DNA from: Bacteriovoracia bacterium
GTDB lineage: Bacteria > Bdellovibrionota > Bacteriovoracia > Bacteriovoracales > Bacteriovoracaceae
Direction of reading: 5' to 3'
NCBI GenBank assembly: GCA_030431635.1
Contig: JAUIIL010000002.1
Coordinates: forward strand, 186,001 to 250,000
Length of the DNA: 64,000 nucleotides
Shown piece by piece: positions 23,673-33,004 of this stretch; position 1 is the first letter of the stretch; every line of letters begins with the position of its first letter. Below the pieces are notes generated by a model, which was not told the DNA's origin, made no database searches, and saw only the letters and a list, made by a program, of their open reading frames with translations. A program made the translations under genes and the position numbers.

Positions 23673-25812
23673 ATTAGAAAGTTTTAGGTACGATGATAAA
23701 ATTGTGAAATTTTTTATCATTGCTACGATGGTTTGGGGAGCAGTTGCTATGCTTCTTGGAGTCACAATTGCTTTTCAGCTAGCTGATTGGAGGTTGAACC
23801 TTGGGCTTGAGTGGATGACTTTTGGTCGAATGAGACCGCTGCACACGAATGCTGCTATCTTTGCCTTTGCTGGAAATGGGATTTTTGCTGGAGTTTACTA
23901 CTCAATGCAAAGATTGTGTAAGGCTAGGCTTTTCAGCGATAAGCTCAGCCGAGTGCACTTCTGGGGTTGGCAGCTTATCATTGTAAGTGCTGCAATCTCT
24001 CTCCTTTCTGGAGCAACAACTGGAAAAGAATATGCTGAGTTAGAGTGGCCAATAGATATAGCAATTACAGTTATTTGGGTTGTTTTTGCTGTTAACTTTT
24101 TTGGGACGCTATTTAATAGAAGAGAGAAGCATATCTATGTTGCAATTTGGTTTTATATTGCCACTATTATAACGGTTGCGGTTTTGCATATTGTAAACTC
24201 TCTTGAATTTCCTGTAAGTTTCATGAAGAGTTACTCTATCTACGCCGGAGTCCAGGATGCCCTTGTTCAATGGTGGTATGGACACAATGCTGTCGCGTTT
24301 TTTCTCACAACTCCTTTTCTTGGTCTCATGTATTATTTTATTCCTAAGGCCGCTAAAAGACCTGTTTATAGCTACAGACTTTCTATTATTCATTTTTGGT
24401 CTTTAGTTTTTATTTATATCTGGGCAGGACCCCATCATCTTCTTTATTCTTCTCTACCCAATTGGGTACAAACCTTAGGGATGGTTTTTTCTGTGGCCTT
24501 ATGGGCTCCAAGTTGGGGAGGAATGATCAATGGACTTCTAACTTTAAGAGGGGCATGGGATCAAGTCAGAAGAGAACCGATGCTTAAATTCATGGCCGCA
24601 GCGGTTACTTTTTATGGGATGGCGACTTTTGAAGGTCCACTTCTGTCCATTAAATCATTTAATTCTCTCGCTCACTATACAGACTGGATTGTTGGCCATG
24701 TTCACTCTGGAACTATTGGATGGAACTACTTTTTAATAGCCGGTATTTTGTATTATCTTGTTCCTCAACTATGGAGAACTAAAATCTACAGCAAAGAACT
24801 TGGTCAAATGCAATTTTGGACCGCGACGATTGGGCTTGCTTTATACATTGTTTCGATGTGGATAGCTGGGGTAACTCAAGGTTTAATGTGGAGAGCTGTT
24901 GAACCAGATACCGGAAATCTTGTTTATCCTCACTTTATTGAAACAGTAGTAAGAATTGTTCCTATGTACTGGGTCAGGGCCATAGGTGGAACGCTTGTTC
25001 TGATTAGTTTTATCATGATGATTTATAACCTCTATAAAACAATTAAGAACGCAGGAGAGCATGAAGAAGAAGTTTTTCAAGCTCCTGCGATTGAAAAATC
25101 AAAAGGCTTTCTCTTTTTTAAGAAACACAGAGAATTGGAAGGACTCCCTTTAATTTTTACGATACTCGTTGTTATTGCAATCGGTGTTGGGAGTGCCATT
25201 GAAATTATCCCATCACTTGTTTCAACGAAGTTTATTCAAAAAAATGAAGCGATCACTCCCTATACTCCTTTAGAGCTTGCTGGACGTGATATTTATATCC
25301 GTGAAGGTTGTTATACTTGTCACTCTCAAATGATCCGTCCTATGGCCGCTGAAACAATGAGATATGGAAAGTATTCAAAGGCCGCCGAATTTGTTTATGA
25401 CAGACCTTTTCAATGGGGTTCAAGAAGGATTGGACCTGATATAGCAAGAGTTGGTGGTAAATATCCACATATGTGGCACTACAGACATATGTGGGATCCT
25501 AGAGAAGTGACCCTTGATTCAATTATGCCAAAATACCCGTGGCTTTTTTCTAAAAAGACAGACTATCAAGTCCTTCCTAAAAAGCTAAAGGTCATGGCAG
25601 CTCTTGGAGTTCCTTATGGAAGCGAACAGATAGAAAATGCTGTGGCCAATGCCAAAGAGCAAGCTGAAGAGATTATTGCTGCCTTGGAAGAAGGTGGTGT
25701 TGAAAATAAAATGAAAGACAAACAAATTGTTGCTCTCATTGCCTATCTTCAACGCTTAGGTGTTGAAGGAAGAGATATAGAAGATGAAAGTACTCAAGAG
25801 GAGGAAGAATAA
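23659..25812 (+). CDS. ccoNO: Fused cbb3 cytochrome oxidase subunits CcoN-CcoO
   Basis: The 717-residue protein joins two subunits usually encoded separately. Residues about 1-480 are the CcoN haem-copper core with many membrane segments and the expected His-bearing motifs: RPLHTNAAIFAF, WWYGHNAVAFF, AGPHHLLYSSLPNW and DWIVGHVHSGT. From about 490 a membrane anchor leads to CcoO, a mono-haem cytochrome c with CYTCH at 551-555 and axial-Met region MRPMA, ending with the family motif PKYPWL. The enzyme reduces oxygen to water with high affinity and pumps protons. Fused NO forms are known in some Bdellovibrionota and Bacteroidetes. AAGGAG precedes the ATG. Confidence 0.96.
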   Translation: MTTSKLESFRYDDKIVKFFIIATMVWGAVAMLLGVTIAFQLADWRLNLGLEWMTFGRMRPLHTNAAIFAFAGNGIFAGVYYSMQRLCKARLFSDKLSRVHFWGWQLIIVSAAISLLSGATTGKEYAELEWPIDIAITVIWVVFAVNFFGTLFNRREKHIYVAIWFYIATIITVAVLHIVNSLEFPVSFMKSYSIYAGVQDALVQWWYGHNAVAFFLTTPFLGLMYYFIPKAAKRPVYSYRLSIIHFWSLVFIYIWAGPHHLLYSSLPNWVQTLGMVFSVALWAPSWGGMINGLLTLRGAWDQVRREPMLKFMAAAVTFYGMATFEGPLLSIKSFNSLAHYTDWIVGHVHSGTIGWNYFLIAGILYYLVPQLWRTKIYSKELGQMQFWTATIGLALYIVSMWIAGVTQGLMWRAVEPDTGNLVYPHFIETVVRIVPMYWVRAIGGTLVLISFIMMIYNLYKTIKNAGEHEEEVFQAPAIEKSKGFLFFKKHRELEGLPLIFTILVVIAIGVGSAIEIIPSLVSTKFIQKNEAITPYTPLELAGRDIYIREGCYTCHSQMIRPMAAETMRYGKYSKAAEFVYDRPFQWGSRRIGPDIARVGGKYPHMWHYRHMWDPREVTLDSIMPKYPWLFSKKTDYQVLPKKLKVMAALGVPYGSEQIENAVANAKEQAEEIIAALEEGGVENKMKDKQIVALIAYLQRLGVEGRDIEDESTQEEEE

Positions 25813-25985
25813 TGAAGTCACTAGTTCTTTCTCAATGGGACTTACCTCTGTTACCAACAATTGCACTTCTCATCTTTATAAGTCTTTTTGTTGGAGTTTT
25901 ATGGTGGGTAACACGTGAAAAAAATAAATCAACTTATGAAGAAATAAAGTTTCTTCCTTTAAAAGAAGGAAATAACCATGAATGA
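25812..25985 (+). CDS. ccoQ: cbb3 oxidase small subunit CcoQ-like
   Basis: This 57-residue protein starts with ATG in a TAATG overlap with ccoNO and overlaps ccoP by eight bases. It has one membrane segment (about 14-33, LLPTIALLIFISLFVGVLWW) followed by VTREKNKSTYEEIKFLPL, the layout of CcoQ/FixQ proteins, which stabilise the oxidase. Sequence identity in this family is low, so the call rests on size, membrane helix, position between the NO and P genes, and tight overlaps. Confidence 0.8.
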   Translation: MKSLVLSQWDLPLLPTIALLIFISLFVGVLWWVTREKNKSTYEEIKFLPLKEGNNHE

Positions 25986-26562
25986 AATGAATGAAGAAGA
26001 TAAAGCAGTTTTATTAGATCATGATTATGATGGGATTCAAGAACTCGATCATCCCTTACCTAGATGGTGGGTGATGAGTTTTTGGGGTGGAATAATTTTT
26101 GCGATTATCTATTTTAGTTACTATGTCGTAGGTAGTGGTCCTTCACTTCAGTACGAATATGGTCTCGACCTAAAACACTTAAAAGAAGTGAAAAAAGAGT
26201 ACCTAAAAAACTTATCTCAGTTTAACTCTGATACTTATCATAGTTATAGTCAGTCTCCAGAAATGCTCAAGGTTGGTGAATCAAACTTTAATAAACACTG
26301 TGTTGCCTGTCATAGAGACAAAGCCGCCGGAGACATTGGTCCTAATTTAACAGACGAGTATTGGCTTTATGCAGAGGGAACTCCAGAGACTATTTTTCCA
26401 TTCATTTTAACAGGGAACCCGTCAGGAGGAATGCCTGCTTGGGCCGAGATGCTTAAAGAAGATGAGTTATACGCGATTACTGCTTATTTGATGAGTATTC
26501 AAGGAATTGAACAAGAAAACCCCAAGGCACCACAAGGTGAGAGGTTTGAAAGGATAAAATGA
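25978..26562 (+). CDS. ccoP: cbb3 oxidase subunit CcoP, short mono-haem form
   Basis: The 194-residue protein begins with the CcoP N-terminus (DHDYDGIQELDHPLPRWW) and one or two membrane segments (about 30-52). It then carries a single c-type haem motif, CVACH at 108-112, with an axial Met in GGMPAW. Canonical CcoP has two haem c motifs and about 290-300 residues, so one cytochrome domain is missing here. Electrons would pass from the cupredoxin or a soluble cytochrome through this one haem, with CcoO providing the second. The stop overlaps ccoG as ATGA. The function is secure; the haem count is read directly. Confidence 0.92.
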   Translation: MNEMNEEDKAVLLDHDYDGIQELDHPLPRWWVMSFWGGIIFAIIYFSYYVVGSGPSLQYEYGLDLKHLKEVKKEYLKNLSQFNSDTYHSYSQSPEMLKVGESNFNKHCVACHRDKAAGDIGPNLTDEYWLYAEGTPETIFPFILTGNPSGGMPAWAEMLKEDELYAITAYLMSIQGIEQENPKAPQGERFERIK

Positions 26563-27965
26563 ATCCATACGACCTACATCCAGAAAGACTGGCCACAACT
26601 GATGAGCATGGCAAAAGAGTTTATCTCTATCCAGAAGATGTACAAGGAAAGTGGAGGAGTCGCAGAAAAGCTGTTTTTGTTTTTCTTATTCTCATTTATA
26701 TCATAACTCCTTGGCTCTACATTGATGGAAAACAGTTGATGTTGTTTGATATTCCTAATAGGTATTTTATTATCATGGGACAAGAATTTTGGGCCCATGA
26801 TACGCCTTACCTCTTTTTCATTCTTGCCTTCTTTTTGTTCTTTATTGCTGCCGTAACTTCTGTCCTGGGACGTGTTTGGTGTGGATGGACATGTCCACAA
26901 ACTGTTTTTACTGAACTTTTATATAGGCCAATTGAAAAACTCGTTGAAGGAAAGGCAGTTCAAAGAAGAAAGCTTGATGAATCTCCTTGGGGATGGGGAA
27001 AATTCAGTAAGCGTTCACTAAAGTGGCTACTTTTTCTTTTTGTTTCTCTCGTTATCTCCCACTCTTTTTTAGGATATTTTTTAGGAACTCATTATTTGGT
27101 TAAGGTTGTGGCGAGATCTCCCTTCGAGCATTGGGAGAGCTTTATTTTTATGCTTGTTGTGACAGGGATTACTTTGTTTGATTTTGGTTGGTTCAGAGAG
27201 CAATTTTGCATCATAATGTGTCCTTATGGACGTTTTCAAAGTGTCATTATGGACTCAAATTCTTTAGTAGTTGCTTACGATTACAACAGAGGAGAGCCTC
27301 GGAGACAAAAGAGCATTGATAAAGAATCCCAAGGAGATTGTATTGATTGTTTTCATTGTGTACGGGCTTGTCCGACTGGGATTGATATACGTAGAGGAAC
27401 GCAACTGGAGTGTATTGCTTGTACAATGTGCATTGATGCTTGTGATAATATGATGGATAAACTCAAAAAACCATTTGGTTTAATTCGATATACAACTGAA
27501 AATAGTTTAATCAATAAAAAGAGTATCGCAAGAACATTTAAGAGACCTCTTGTTTATTTTTTTATTATGGGACTTATTGTCTCAATTGGTATTTATTCTT
27601 TGTCAGGAAGGCAAAAACTAAAAGCTCAATTTTTAAGAGGAGGAAACCAGGCTTATCAAGAAATTGTGTTGCAAACTGGAACAAAAGAAATCACAAACCA
27701 TTTTAGGATCGAATTAACCTATCAAGGAAAAAAAGAGTTAAACCTTGTTTTTGATTTAGATGGAGAGTTAAAGGATAGAATAAAAATTGTGACTCCTATC
27801 AAGCCTTTTTTCATGAAAAAAGGGAGAAAGAAAGTTGCGAATGTCTTTCTCAAGTTTAATCCTAAAATTCTACGAAATGGAGTCGTTAAAATTCCTTTTT
27901 TGATTAAACATGAAAACGAAATTATTTTTAATAAGGAGATTATTCTTGTTGGACCACTTAAATAA
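26559..27965 (+). CDS. ccoG: cbb3 oxidase assembly ferredoxin-like protein CcoG
   Basis: The 468-residue inner-membrane protein has several hydrophobic segments in its first 230 residues, including WCGWTCPQTVF (a CxxxCP motif of the RdxA/CcoG family). Two 4Fe-4S ferredoxin motifs follow at about 260-300: CIDCFHCVRACP and CIACTMCIDAC. The C-terminal 110 residues resemble the Ig-like domain of FixG. CcoG acts as a cupric reductase that supplies Cu(I) for cbb3 assembly. The start overlaps the ccoP stop (ATGA). No CcoH gene is visible between this and the next gene, where it is often found. Confidence 0.95.
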   Translation: MNPYDLHPERLATTDEHGKRVYLYPEDVQGKWRSRRKAVFVFLILIYIITPWLYIDGKQLMLFDIPNRYFIIMGQEFWAHDTPYLFFILAFFLFFIAAVTSVLGRVWCGWTCPQTVFTELLYRPIEKLVEGKAVQRRKLDESPWGWGKFSKRSLKWLLFLFVSLVISHSFLGYFLGTHYLVKVVARSPFEHWESFIFMLVVTGITLFDFGWFREQFCIIMCPYGRFQSVIMDSNSLVVAYDYNRGEPRRQKSIDKESQGDCIDCFHCVRACPTGIDIRRGTQLECIACTMCIDACDNMMDKLKKPFGLIRYTTENSLINKKSIARTFKRPLVYFFIMGLIVSIGIYSLSGRQKLKAQFLRGGNQAYQEIVLQTGTKEITNHFRIELTYQGKKELNLVFDLDGELKDRIKIVTPIKPFFMKKGRKKVANVFLKFNPKILRNGVVKIPFLIKHENEIIFNKEIILVGPLK

Positions 27966-28629
27966 TTATCATTATTCTCTATGGCCTCTTTTGAGTTTTG
28001 CTGTGGCCTTCATGGGAAGTTTTCACTGTACAGTAATGTGTGGTGGGATATCTGTTTGTTGCTCACAAAACTTAAAGCGAAATATTTTGTATCAAACGGG
28101 CAGATTACTAGGATATTTGATAATGGCATCAATAATGTATTTTATTGGAAGAGATATTTTAGCTAACTATATCGACCGGTTTGCGAACTTCTCTTTTACT
28201 TTCTTTGCTTTGACCATCTTTTTATTGGGAATAAAAATGTTGGCTTCTCACTATAAATTAAGATTTAACTCATTCCTAACTCCTTTTTTTGCAAAGTTAG
28301 TAAATAAAAAAGGAGGAAGCTCTTCTTTTTTTATTGGTCTTTTTACTTTTCTCCTTCCTTGTGGATTTCTTTATGCTTTTTTAGTGTCAGTATTATTTGC
28401 CCCGTCTTTTGGGCTCTCTCTTTTATGTGTTGTTTTTTTCTGGGGAGGGACTCTTCCCTCTCTTGTTTTCACCTCAGAGATTACTCATCGTTTTATGAAA
28501 CCTTTAAAAGTAAAGTATCCTATTATACTACCTGTTTTTATGATTCTTTTTGGACTTTATTCATTAATGCAAAGAGGGCACATACACCTAAGTGACCCTC
28601 ATAAAAGTTGCCATAAAGTGAAAAACTAA
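27946..28629 (+). CDS. SafE/TauE-type membrane protein of cco cluster
   Basis: I choose TTG at 27946: AAGGAG lies seven bases upstream, while the more upstream ATG at 27910 would overlap ccoG by 56 bases. The protein is about 227 residues with roughly five or six membrane segments and the motif SFHCTVMCGGI near the start. HCxxMCGG occurs in the DsbD_2/SafE-like proteins that sit next to ccoGHIS in many genomes and are thought to help copper or redox maturation. The end overlaps the convergent cytochrome gene by four bases. Function is inferred from family and neighbourhood. Confidence 0.78.
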   Translation: MLDHLNNYHYSLWPLLSFAVAFMGSFHCTVMCGGISVCCSQNLKRNILYQTGRLLGYLIMASIMYFIGRDILANYIDRFANFSFTFFALTIFLLGIKMLASHYKLRFNSFLTPFFAKLVNKKGGSSSFFIGLFTFLLPCGFLYAFLVSVLFAPSFGLSLLCVVFFWGGTLPSLVFTSEITHRFMKPLKVKYPIILPVFMILFGLYSLMQRGHIHLSDPHKSCHKVKN

Positions 28630-29714
28630 TGCTTAAGAAGAAGTTTTAATCTTTTGATTTCGTCTTTAATATCCTGAGGAATATGAGTTCCAGAAGAACC
28701 AGTAAAACCACTTTCAATTCTTTCTTGATATTCCTTTAGGCAAATTGGTGCTGCTTGAGATTTTGGATAGTTTACTACGCAGCTTTTTAAATAAAGATCT
28801 GCAAGACCACTAAAGAGAGAAAAGTTGAGACGATCATCAAGTTGAGCAAGCCATAAGAGAAGGAAAGGAATCTCTTCTTTGCTATTTGCTTGGTTTAGCC
28901 ATTTATAGATTGCTTGACGAGTATTCATGAGTTCTAAACTTAATATTTTGTTAGAAAACGAAAGTTTTTTAATACTATTAAGAGTTATACTTGCTTCAAT
29001 GAATTTTTTAAGCTCTTCAAATGTCTTAAATTCGAAGGGTTTTTGAAAAGACTGTGCACTCGTAATAAAATCGTTGAGATCACTTTTCATAAGCGAGTTA
29101 AAACTTTTCTTCTCTTTTATAAGTTTTAATTTTTTTGTAAAACTATCTTTTTGACCAAAAATCATAAGCTCAATATAAGTAAGATTCATGATAGCATTTT
29201 GAAAATCTTCATACTCAATATTTTGAGAGTTTTCTAGATACTGATAATAGTACTTTTTTGAAATGGGATAATTTCTAACCATAAAAAGATAGTGAGCATA
29301 TCCCAAATCATTATCAAATTTGTCTCTTGCTAAAAAAGGAAAAACAACGGCCTTCTTTTGATCTTGGTTGTGGCAAGAAATACAAAAGAAAGGAAGGGCC
29401 TTCAATGAGTTTTGGGCAAAAGACATATGTCCTTGTTCGAAAACATTAATTGAGAAATCAAGATGTTGTTGAAGAATGTCATATTTAATTTTTTTCACAG
29501 GATCGTTAAAATGCGTCTTAACTTTATGAAAAAGATCTTTTGTCTTGTGGAGCTCCTGTCCTAAAAATTTTTTATGATAAGCTTTAGAAAATTCAGTATC
29601 ACTATAGATAATAGGGATGATATTGTTGATAGATTTACCCAAGTTTTTCATTTTTGTATTAATACTTTGGGAAAAGCTTTGATGGCACAATAAAATAAAA
29701 ATAAAATACTTCAT
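28626..29714 (-). CDS. Exported mono-haem cytochrome c-like protein
   Basis: From the ATG at 29714 the protein is 362 residues with a signal peptide, MKYFIFILLCHQSFSQS. An upstream extension to 29834 is open but adds a non-signal leader, so I reject it. A single haem c motif CISCH near residue 110 (LPFFCISCHNQDQ) is followed by a long helical region (KKLKLIKEKKSF, KKFIEASITLNSIKKL) without other Cys-x2-Cys-His. It is convergent with the SafE-like gene of the cco cluster. It could be an electron carrier or a haem sensor in the periplasm. No clear ribosome site is seen. Confidence 0.68.
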   Translation of the reverse strand: MKYFIFILLCHQSFSQSINTKMKNLGKSINNIIPIIYSDTEFSKAYHKKFLGQELHKTKDLFHKVKTHFNDPVKKIKYDILQQHLDFSINVFEQGHMSFAQNSLKALPFFCISCHNQDQKKAVVFPFLARDKFDNDLGYAHYLFMVRNYPISKKYYYQYLENSQNIEYEDFQNAIMNLTYIELMIFGQKDSFTKKLKLIKEKKSFNSLMKSDLNDFITSAQSFQKPFEFKTFEELKKFIEASITLNSIKKLSFSNKILSLELMNTRQAIYKWLNQANSKEEIPFLLLWLAQLDDRLNFSLFSGLADLYLKSCVVNYPKSQAAPICLKEYQERIESGFTGSSGTHIPQDIKDEIKRLKLLLKH

Positions 29715-29921
29715 AAGAACAAGACTATAAGAAAGTAACGACTTTTGAAAACGAAAAGAGCTTTTTTCTTCTCTATCCCACTGGAAAAACGAAATATACT
29801 CAACCGGAATGCTCTGGATTAATCGGCTAGGCATTCCTTTCGTAGCTTGAGACCTAAATCATTGAAATTTATAATTGAATAAGAAGACCTATGGTCTTTT
29901 TTTAAAGATGAGGAAAACAAA

Positions 29922-31025
29922 TTGAAAAAGATACTTCTTTTTCTTCTATTTATCTTTTGTTGTGTGGAGATCTCTTGGGCAGATCTTGAGTTTGAAGATT
30001 GGGCTCAACCTGAATTTGTCACTTCTGCCAGAGCTCTTTCTATGGGAAACTCATTTTTATCTAAGGTGAATGATGAGTACTCTGCTTTTTATAACCCAGC
30101 GGGATTAGGTAGTGTTAGACAACCTAGTTTAAGATTGTTCAATATCCATCTAGAAACAAACAAGAACATGACAGATCTTTCTTTTCAAGGAAACGTCGTT
30201 GATAACTCAAGTGATCTTTTTAATTACTTTAAAGAAGATGGGATGAGAGAGTTACTAGAGAGCAACAGAGGAAACCTACTTCATAATCGAATTAACTTTT
30301 TTCCCAATCTTACTATGCGCTATTTAACGATCGGCTATTTCATGTCAAAGCAACTAAGGGCCTTTGCTGATGATGATGCTTCATCAAGTCTTGAAGTGGG
30401 TGATAGACTAGATTATGGGCCAATCGTTTCAACGAACCTCTCTATATGGGGGGGGGTATTTAAAGTTGGAGCGAGTGCTGCTTATTTAACTAGGAATGAA
30501 TATCTAGAACATGACTTAGATATAACTCAAGAACTTGAAATTCAAGATAGTGATTATAAAAAGGGTTCAGCTGTTATCATTACAACAGGTGCAAAGTTAA
30601 CACTTCCTGTCTTTATGCTTCCAACTTTTTCTTGGGTTTTGAGAAATAGTTCCCAGCAAAGATTTTCAAATATTAGAGGAGCAGGAGAGCCTGAGCCCGT
30701 GAAACAAACAACAGATCTGGGTTTTTCAATCACGCCTATACTTGGAAAAACATTCAAGTTTCACATTGAAGCAAACGTAAAAGATGTTGCTAACAAGCAT
30801 GATAAGATATTAGAGCGCCGCTCGATGGTAGGAACGGAAATGTCTATAGCTAATAAGTTTTTTGTCCGTTTTGGTTATGGAGATGGTTTTGGTTCCGCAG
30901 GAATTGGTTTTAGAACGAGACGTTTTTCTTTTGACTTTATTACTTACGCGACTGAAGCAACGCCCAACGGATTCAGAACATTAGAGGATAGACGGTTTGC
31001 TTTCTCTGTTTCTTCAGGAATTTAG
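29922..31025 (+). CDS. Outer-membrane beta-barrel protein (PorV/PorQ/FadL-like)
   Basis: It starts with TTG at 29922; GAGGA lies seven bases upstream. The signal peptide MKKILLFLLFIFCCVEISWA is followed by a barrel-like protein of 367 residues. The block SARALSMGNSFLSKVNDEYS and FYNPAGLG is typical of outer-membrane transport proteins of the PorV/OMPP1-FadL type, where it forms the first strands. Alternating hydrophobic strands continue to the end (RFGYGDGFGSAGIGF, FSFDFITYATEA). Its cargo is unknown. The gene is followed by a lipoprotein gene on the same strand with a gap of 120 bases. Confidence 0.8.
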   Translation: MKKILLFLLFIFCCVEISWADLEFEDWAQPEFVTSARALSMGNSFLSKVNDEYSAFYNPAGLGSVRQPSLRLFNIHLETNKNMTDLSFQGNVVDNSSDLFNYFKEDGMRELLESNRGNLLHNRINFFPNLTMRYLTIGYFMSKQLRAFADDDASSSLEVGDRLDYGPIVSTNLSIWGGVFKVGASAAYLTRNEYLEHDLDITQELEIQDSDYKKGSAVIITTGAKLTLPVFMLPTFSWVLRNSSQQRFSNIRGAGEPEPVKQTTDLGFSITPILGKTFKFHIEANVKDVANKHDKILERRSMVGTEMSIANKFFVRFGYGDGFGSAGIGFRTRRFSFDFITYATEATPNGFRTLEDRRFAFSVSSGI

Positions 31026-31145
31026 AAGAGTACGAACGTTCTCTTAGTAACTTAGTTTAACCTACATCTATAAAAAATACAGACCTTCTACATCATAATC
31101 AATAGCAATGGTAGCCTCGTGAGATCAATTTCAAAGAGGATTTTT

Positions 31146-32987
31146 ATGATGAAGTTTTTGTTTCTAGCACTTTTACCACTTGTTTCTTGTAAGATGATGG
31201 ATAACGCTGAAAAAGCGGCCAATAACTCAGAAAAAGCAGCATTTACGACAGAAGCACTCTCTTACATGAGTCAGTCAGGAGGTTCAGAAGACCAAGTGAA
31301 AAAGGCGATGGTTGAAGTTAATGAATGGGAAAAGTTTGATATGAAGGCCAGAACAATGGCCGCTTTTTTAAAGTCACTTCATAACCAAGTAAGTACAGAG
31401 GTTTATAAAACACGCTTTATTAACTACAAAGATTTTTATTACGCAAAGCTTGTCGATGATATCAAAACGGTACGAAGACTTGCCACTGAGTTCATGCCAG
31501 AAGATGGGAAATTTCATGTCACTAATACGAAAGGAAACCACGGAAATATTAAGGCGCTAGCAGCAGCTTTACATGAAAAGAACCCGTGGTGTGAACACGT
31601 TTCGGACTCGATTAAGCCAATTGCTTGTAAGAGTATGCTGGATCATATCCATGATGCTTTTGAAGCCCACTATATCCAAGGAATACCTCAAGAAGATCTT
31701 CCTGTTCATCAAAAGGTTGTTTTTAGATACGAAGGTCAAAAGGTTTTTCTTTATATGCTTGAGCTTAGAGTTAAATTTTTACCTTTAATCGGAATTGCTC
31801 ATGTTTCACGAGTGAAAGAAGGTTTGGTCAATAAAATAAAAACTCTTCTCACCGATTGGGTTCCTGATTTTTTTGGAGCTGATTTAATAACCAAAGAAGC
31901 AAGGGAATCTCAGCTTTTATTAGATGGACTATTTAAGGAGCAAAATACAATTAAGCAAGAACTTGCTGAAGTGAATAGTGAGCTCATTAGAATAGGAGAG
32001 CAGGGATACGAGCCAAATATTAGAAGAAAACTCAGAAGACTTGAAAGTATTGATTATCAAATAGATGAAGCGAATGTTTATTTAGGAATTTATCAGAATG
32101 AAAGTGCAAAAATTAACGATGAAATTTCCCTTCTAAATGAAAAGAAAATGAATGCAACTTTTAAAAAAGAGAGTTTTGAAAACCAAAGAGATAAATATTT
32201 GGCAAAATTAGAATCTTTAGAAGATAACTTAGAGAGATTTGGAGACAAGATGTCTCAAGATTTGCTTGCAATGGATAATGGTGAAGAAGTTAGCTTTAAG
32301 AAAAAAATGAAGAACTCTCAAAAAATTCTTAGACTGAATTTGAAAAAGAGGGATTTAGAAGAAGATATTAAAGAGTATCAAGACTATGTGGAACAAACGG
32401 AAGAAGTTTATGTTCCAGAATCTTCTTATCTAAAGCTTGCAAACGTTGAAAGAGGGTTAAGAGAACAGGAAAGCTTACTAACTCGCTTGGAAGATCAACG
32501 AAAAACTCTACTTGAGGGAAGTATTTTAAATATGCCTGATAGAAAAAAGCTTACAGAGAAGCTGGATAAATTAAGGGTGAAGGTAAATAAAGCTCATATT
32601 CATAATCAAGAAATGGTAAAAAAGACAGTTGCAAAAGTTGAAGATAACGAGTCTAAAGAGCTTGGCAAGCTTGCTCATTCAGCTGCCGATATCGATTACT
32701 TCGGAATTGTGACAGGCTATGTAGTTCAAGAAAGAGAGTTCTTAAGAGGGATAAAGGTTAATAGAGGTTATGGGATTTACAATGTTGAAGTTCCGCTTAG
32801 AAACGCAAACCTATCCCCAATTGTTCTTAAAATTTTGAAAAACTTAGATTTTCAAAAATTAAGACAAGCTAAAGACTTCGAACTAGAGTCCGCCCATATT
32901 GAGAGAAAGAATTTGGATTTATTCGAAGAGACGGTTAAAGACCTAATTGAAAATGCTCGCTATTCAGAAATGAAAAAGAGTTTATAA
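31146..32987 (+). CDS. Lipoprotein with long coiled coil, unknown function
   Basis: From ATG at 31146 (AGAGGA five bases upstream) the protein is 613 residues. The GTG at 31119 is less likely because the lipoprotein signal MMKFLFLALLPLVSC starts here, with lipobox LVSC. Residues about 190-520 are helical and coiled-coil-like, rich in Glu, Lys and Leu (EQNTIKQELAEVNSELI, ESFENQRDKYLAKLESL). No enzyme motif is visible. It is probably anchored in a membrane and faces the periplasm. I do not recognise the family. Confidence 0.72.
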   Translation: MMKFLFLALLPLVSCKMMDNAEKAANNSEKAAFTTEALSYMSQSGGSEDQVKKAMVEVNEWEKFDMKARTMAAFLKSLHNQVSTEVYKTRFINYKDFYYAKLVDDIKTVRRLATEFMPEDGKFHVTNTKGNHGNIKALAAALHEKNPWCEHVSDSIKPIACKSMLDHIHDAFEAHYIQGIPQEDLPVHQKVVFRYEGQKVFLYMLELRVKFLPLIGIAHVSRVKEGLVNKIKTLLTDWVPDFFGADLITKEARESQLLLDGLFKEQNTIKQELAEVNSELIRIGEQGYEPNIRRKLRRLESIDYQIDEANVYLGIYQNESAKINDEISLLNEKKMNATFKKESFENQRDKYLAKLESLEDNLERFGDKMSQDLLAMDNGEEVSFKKKMKNSQKILRLNLKKRDLEEDIKEYQDYVEQTEEVYVPESSYLKLANVERGLREQESLLTRLEDQRKTLLEGSILNMPDRKKLTEKLDKLRVKVNKAHIHNQEMVKKTVAKVEDNESKELGKLAHSAADIDYFGIVTGYVVQEREFLRGIKVNRGYGIYNVEVPLRNANLSPIVLKILKNLDFQKLRQAKDFELESAHIERKNLDLFEETVKDLIENARYSEMKKSL

Positions 32988-33004
32988 CTTCTTTACAGGG
33001 GGAG

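Noticed and set aside
29715-29834. N-terminal extension of the exported cytochrome
   Set aside because: The signal peptide begins at the ATG at 29714; the extension would put 40 polar residues before it.
29884-29903. Short hairpin AAGACC-TAT-GGTCTT followed by Ts, upstream of the outer-membrane protein gene
   Set aside because: There is no plus-strand gene before it to terminate and it sits in the leader; attenuation cannot be supported.
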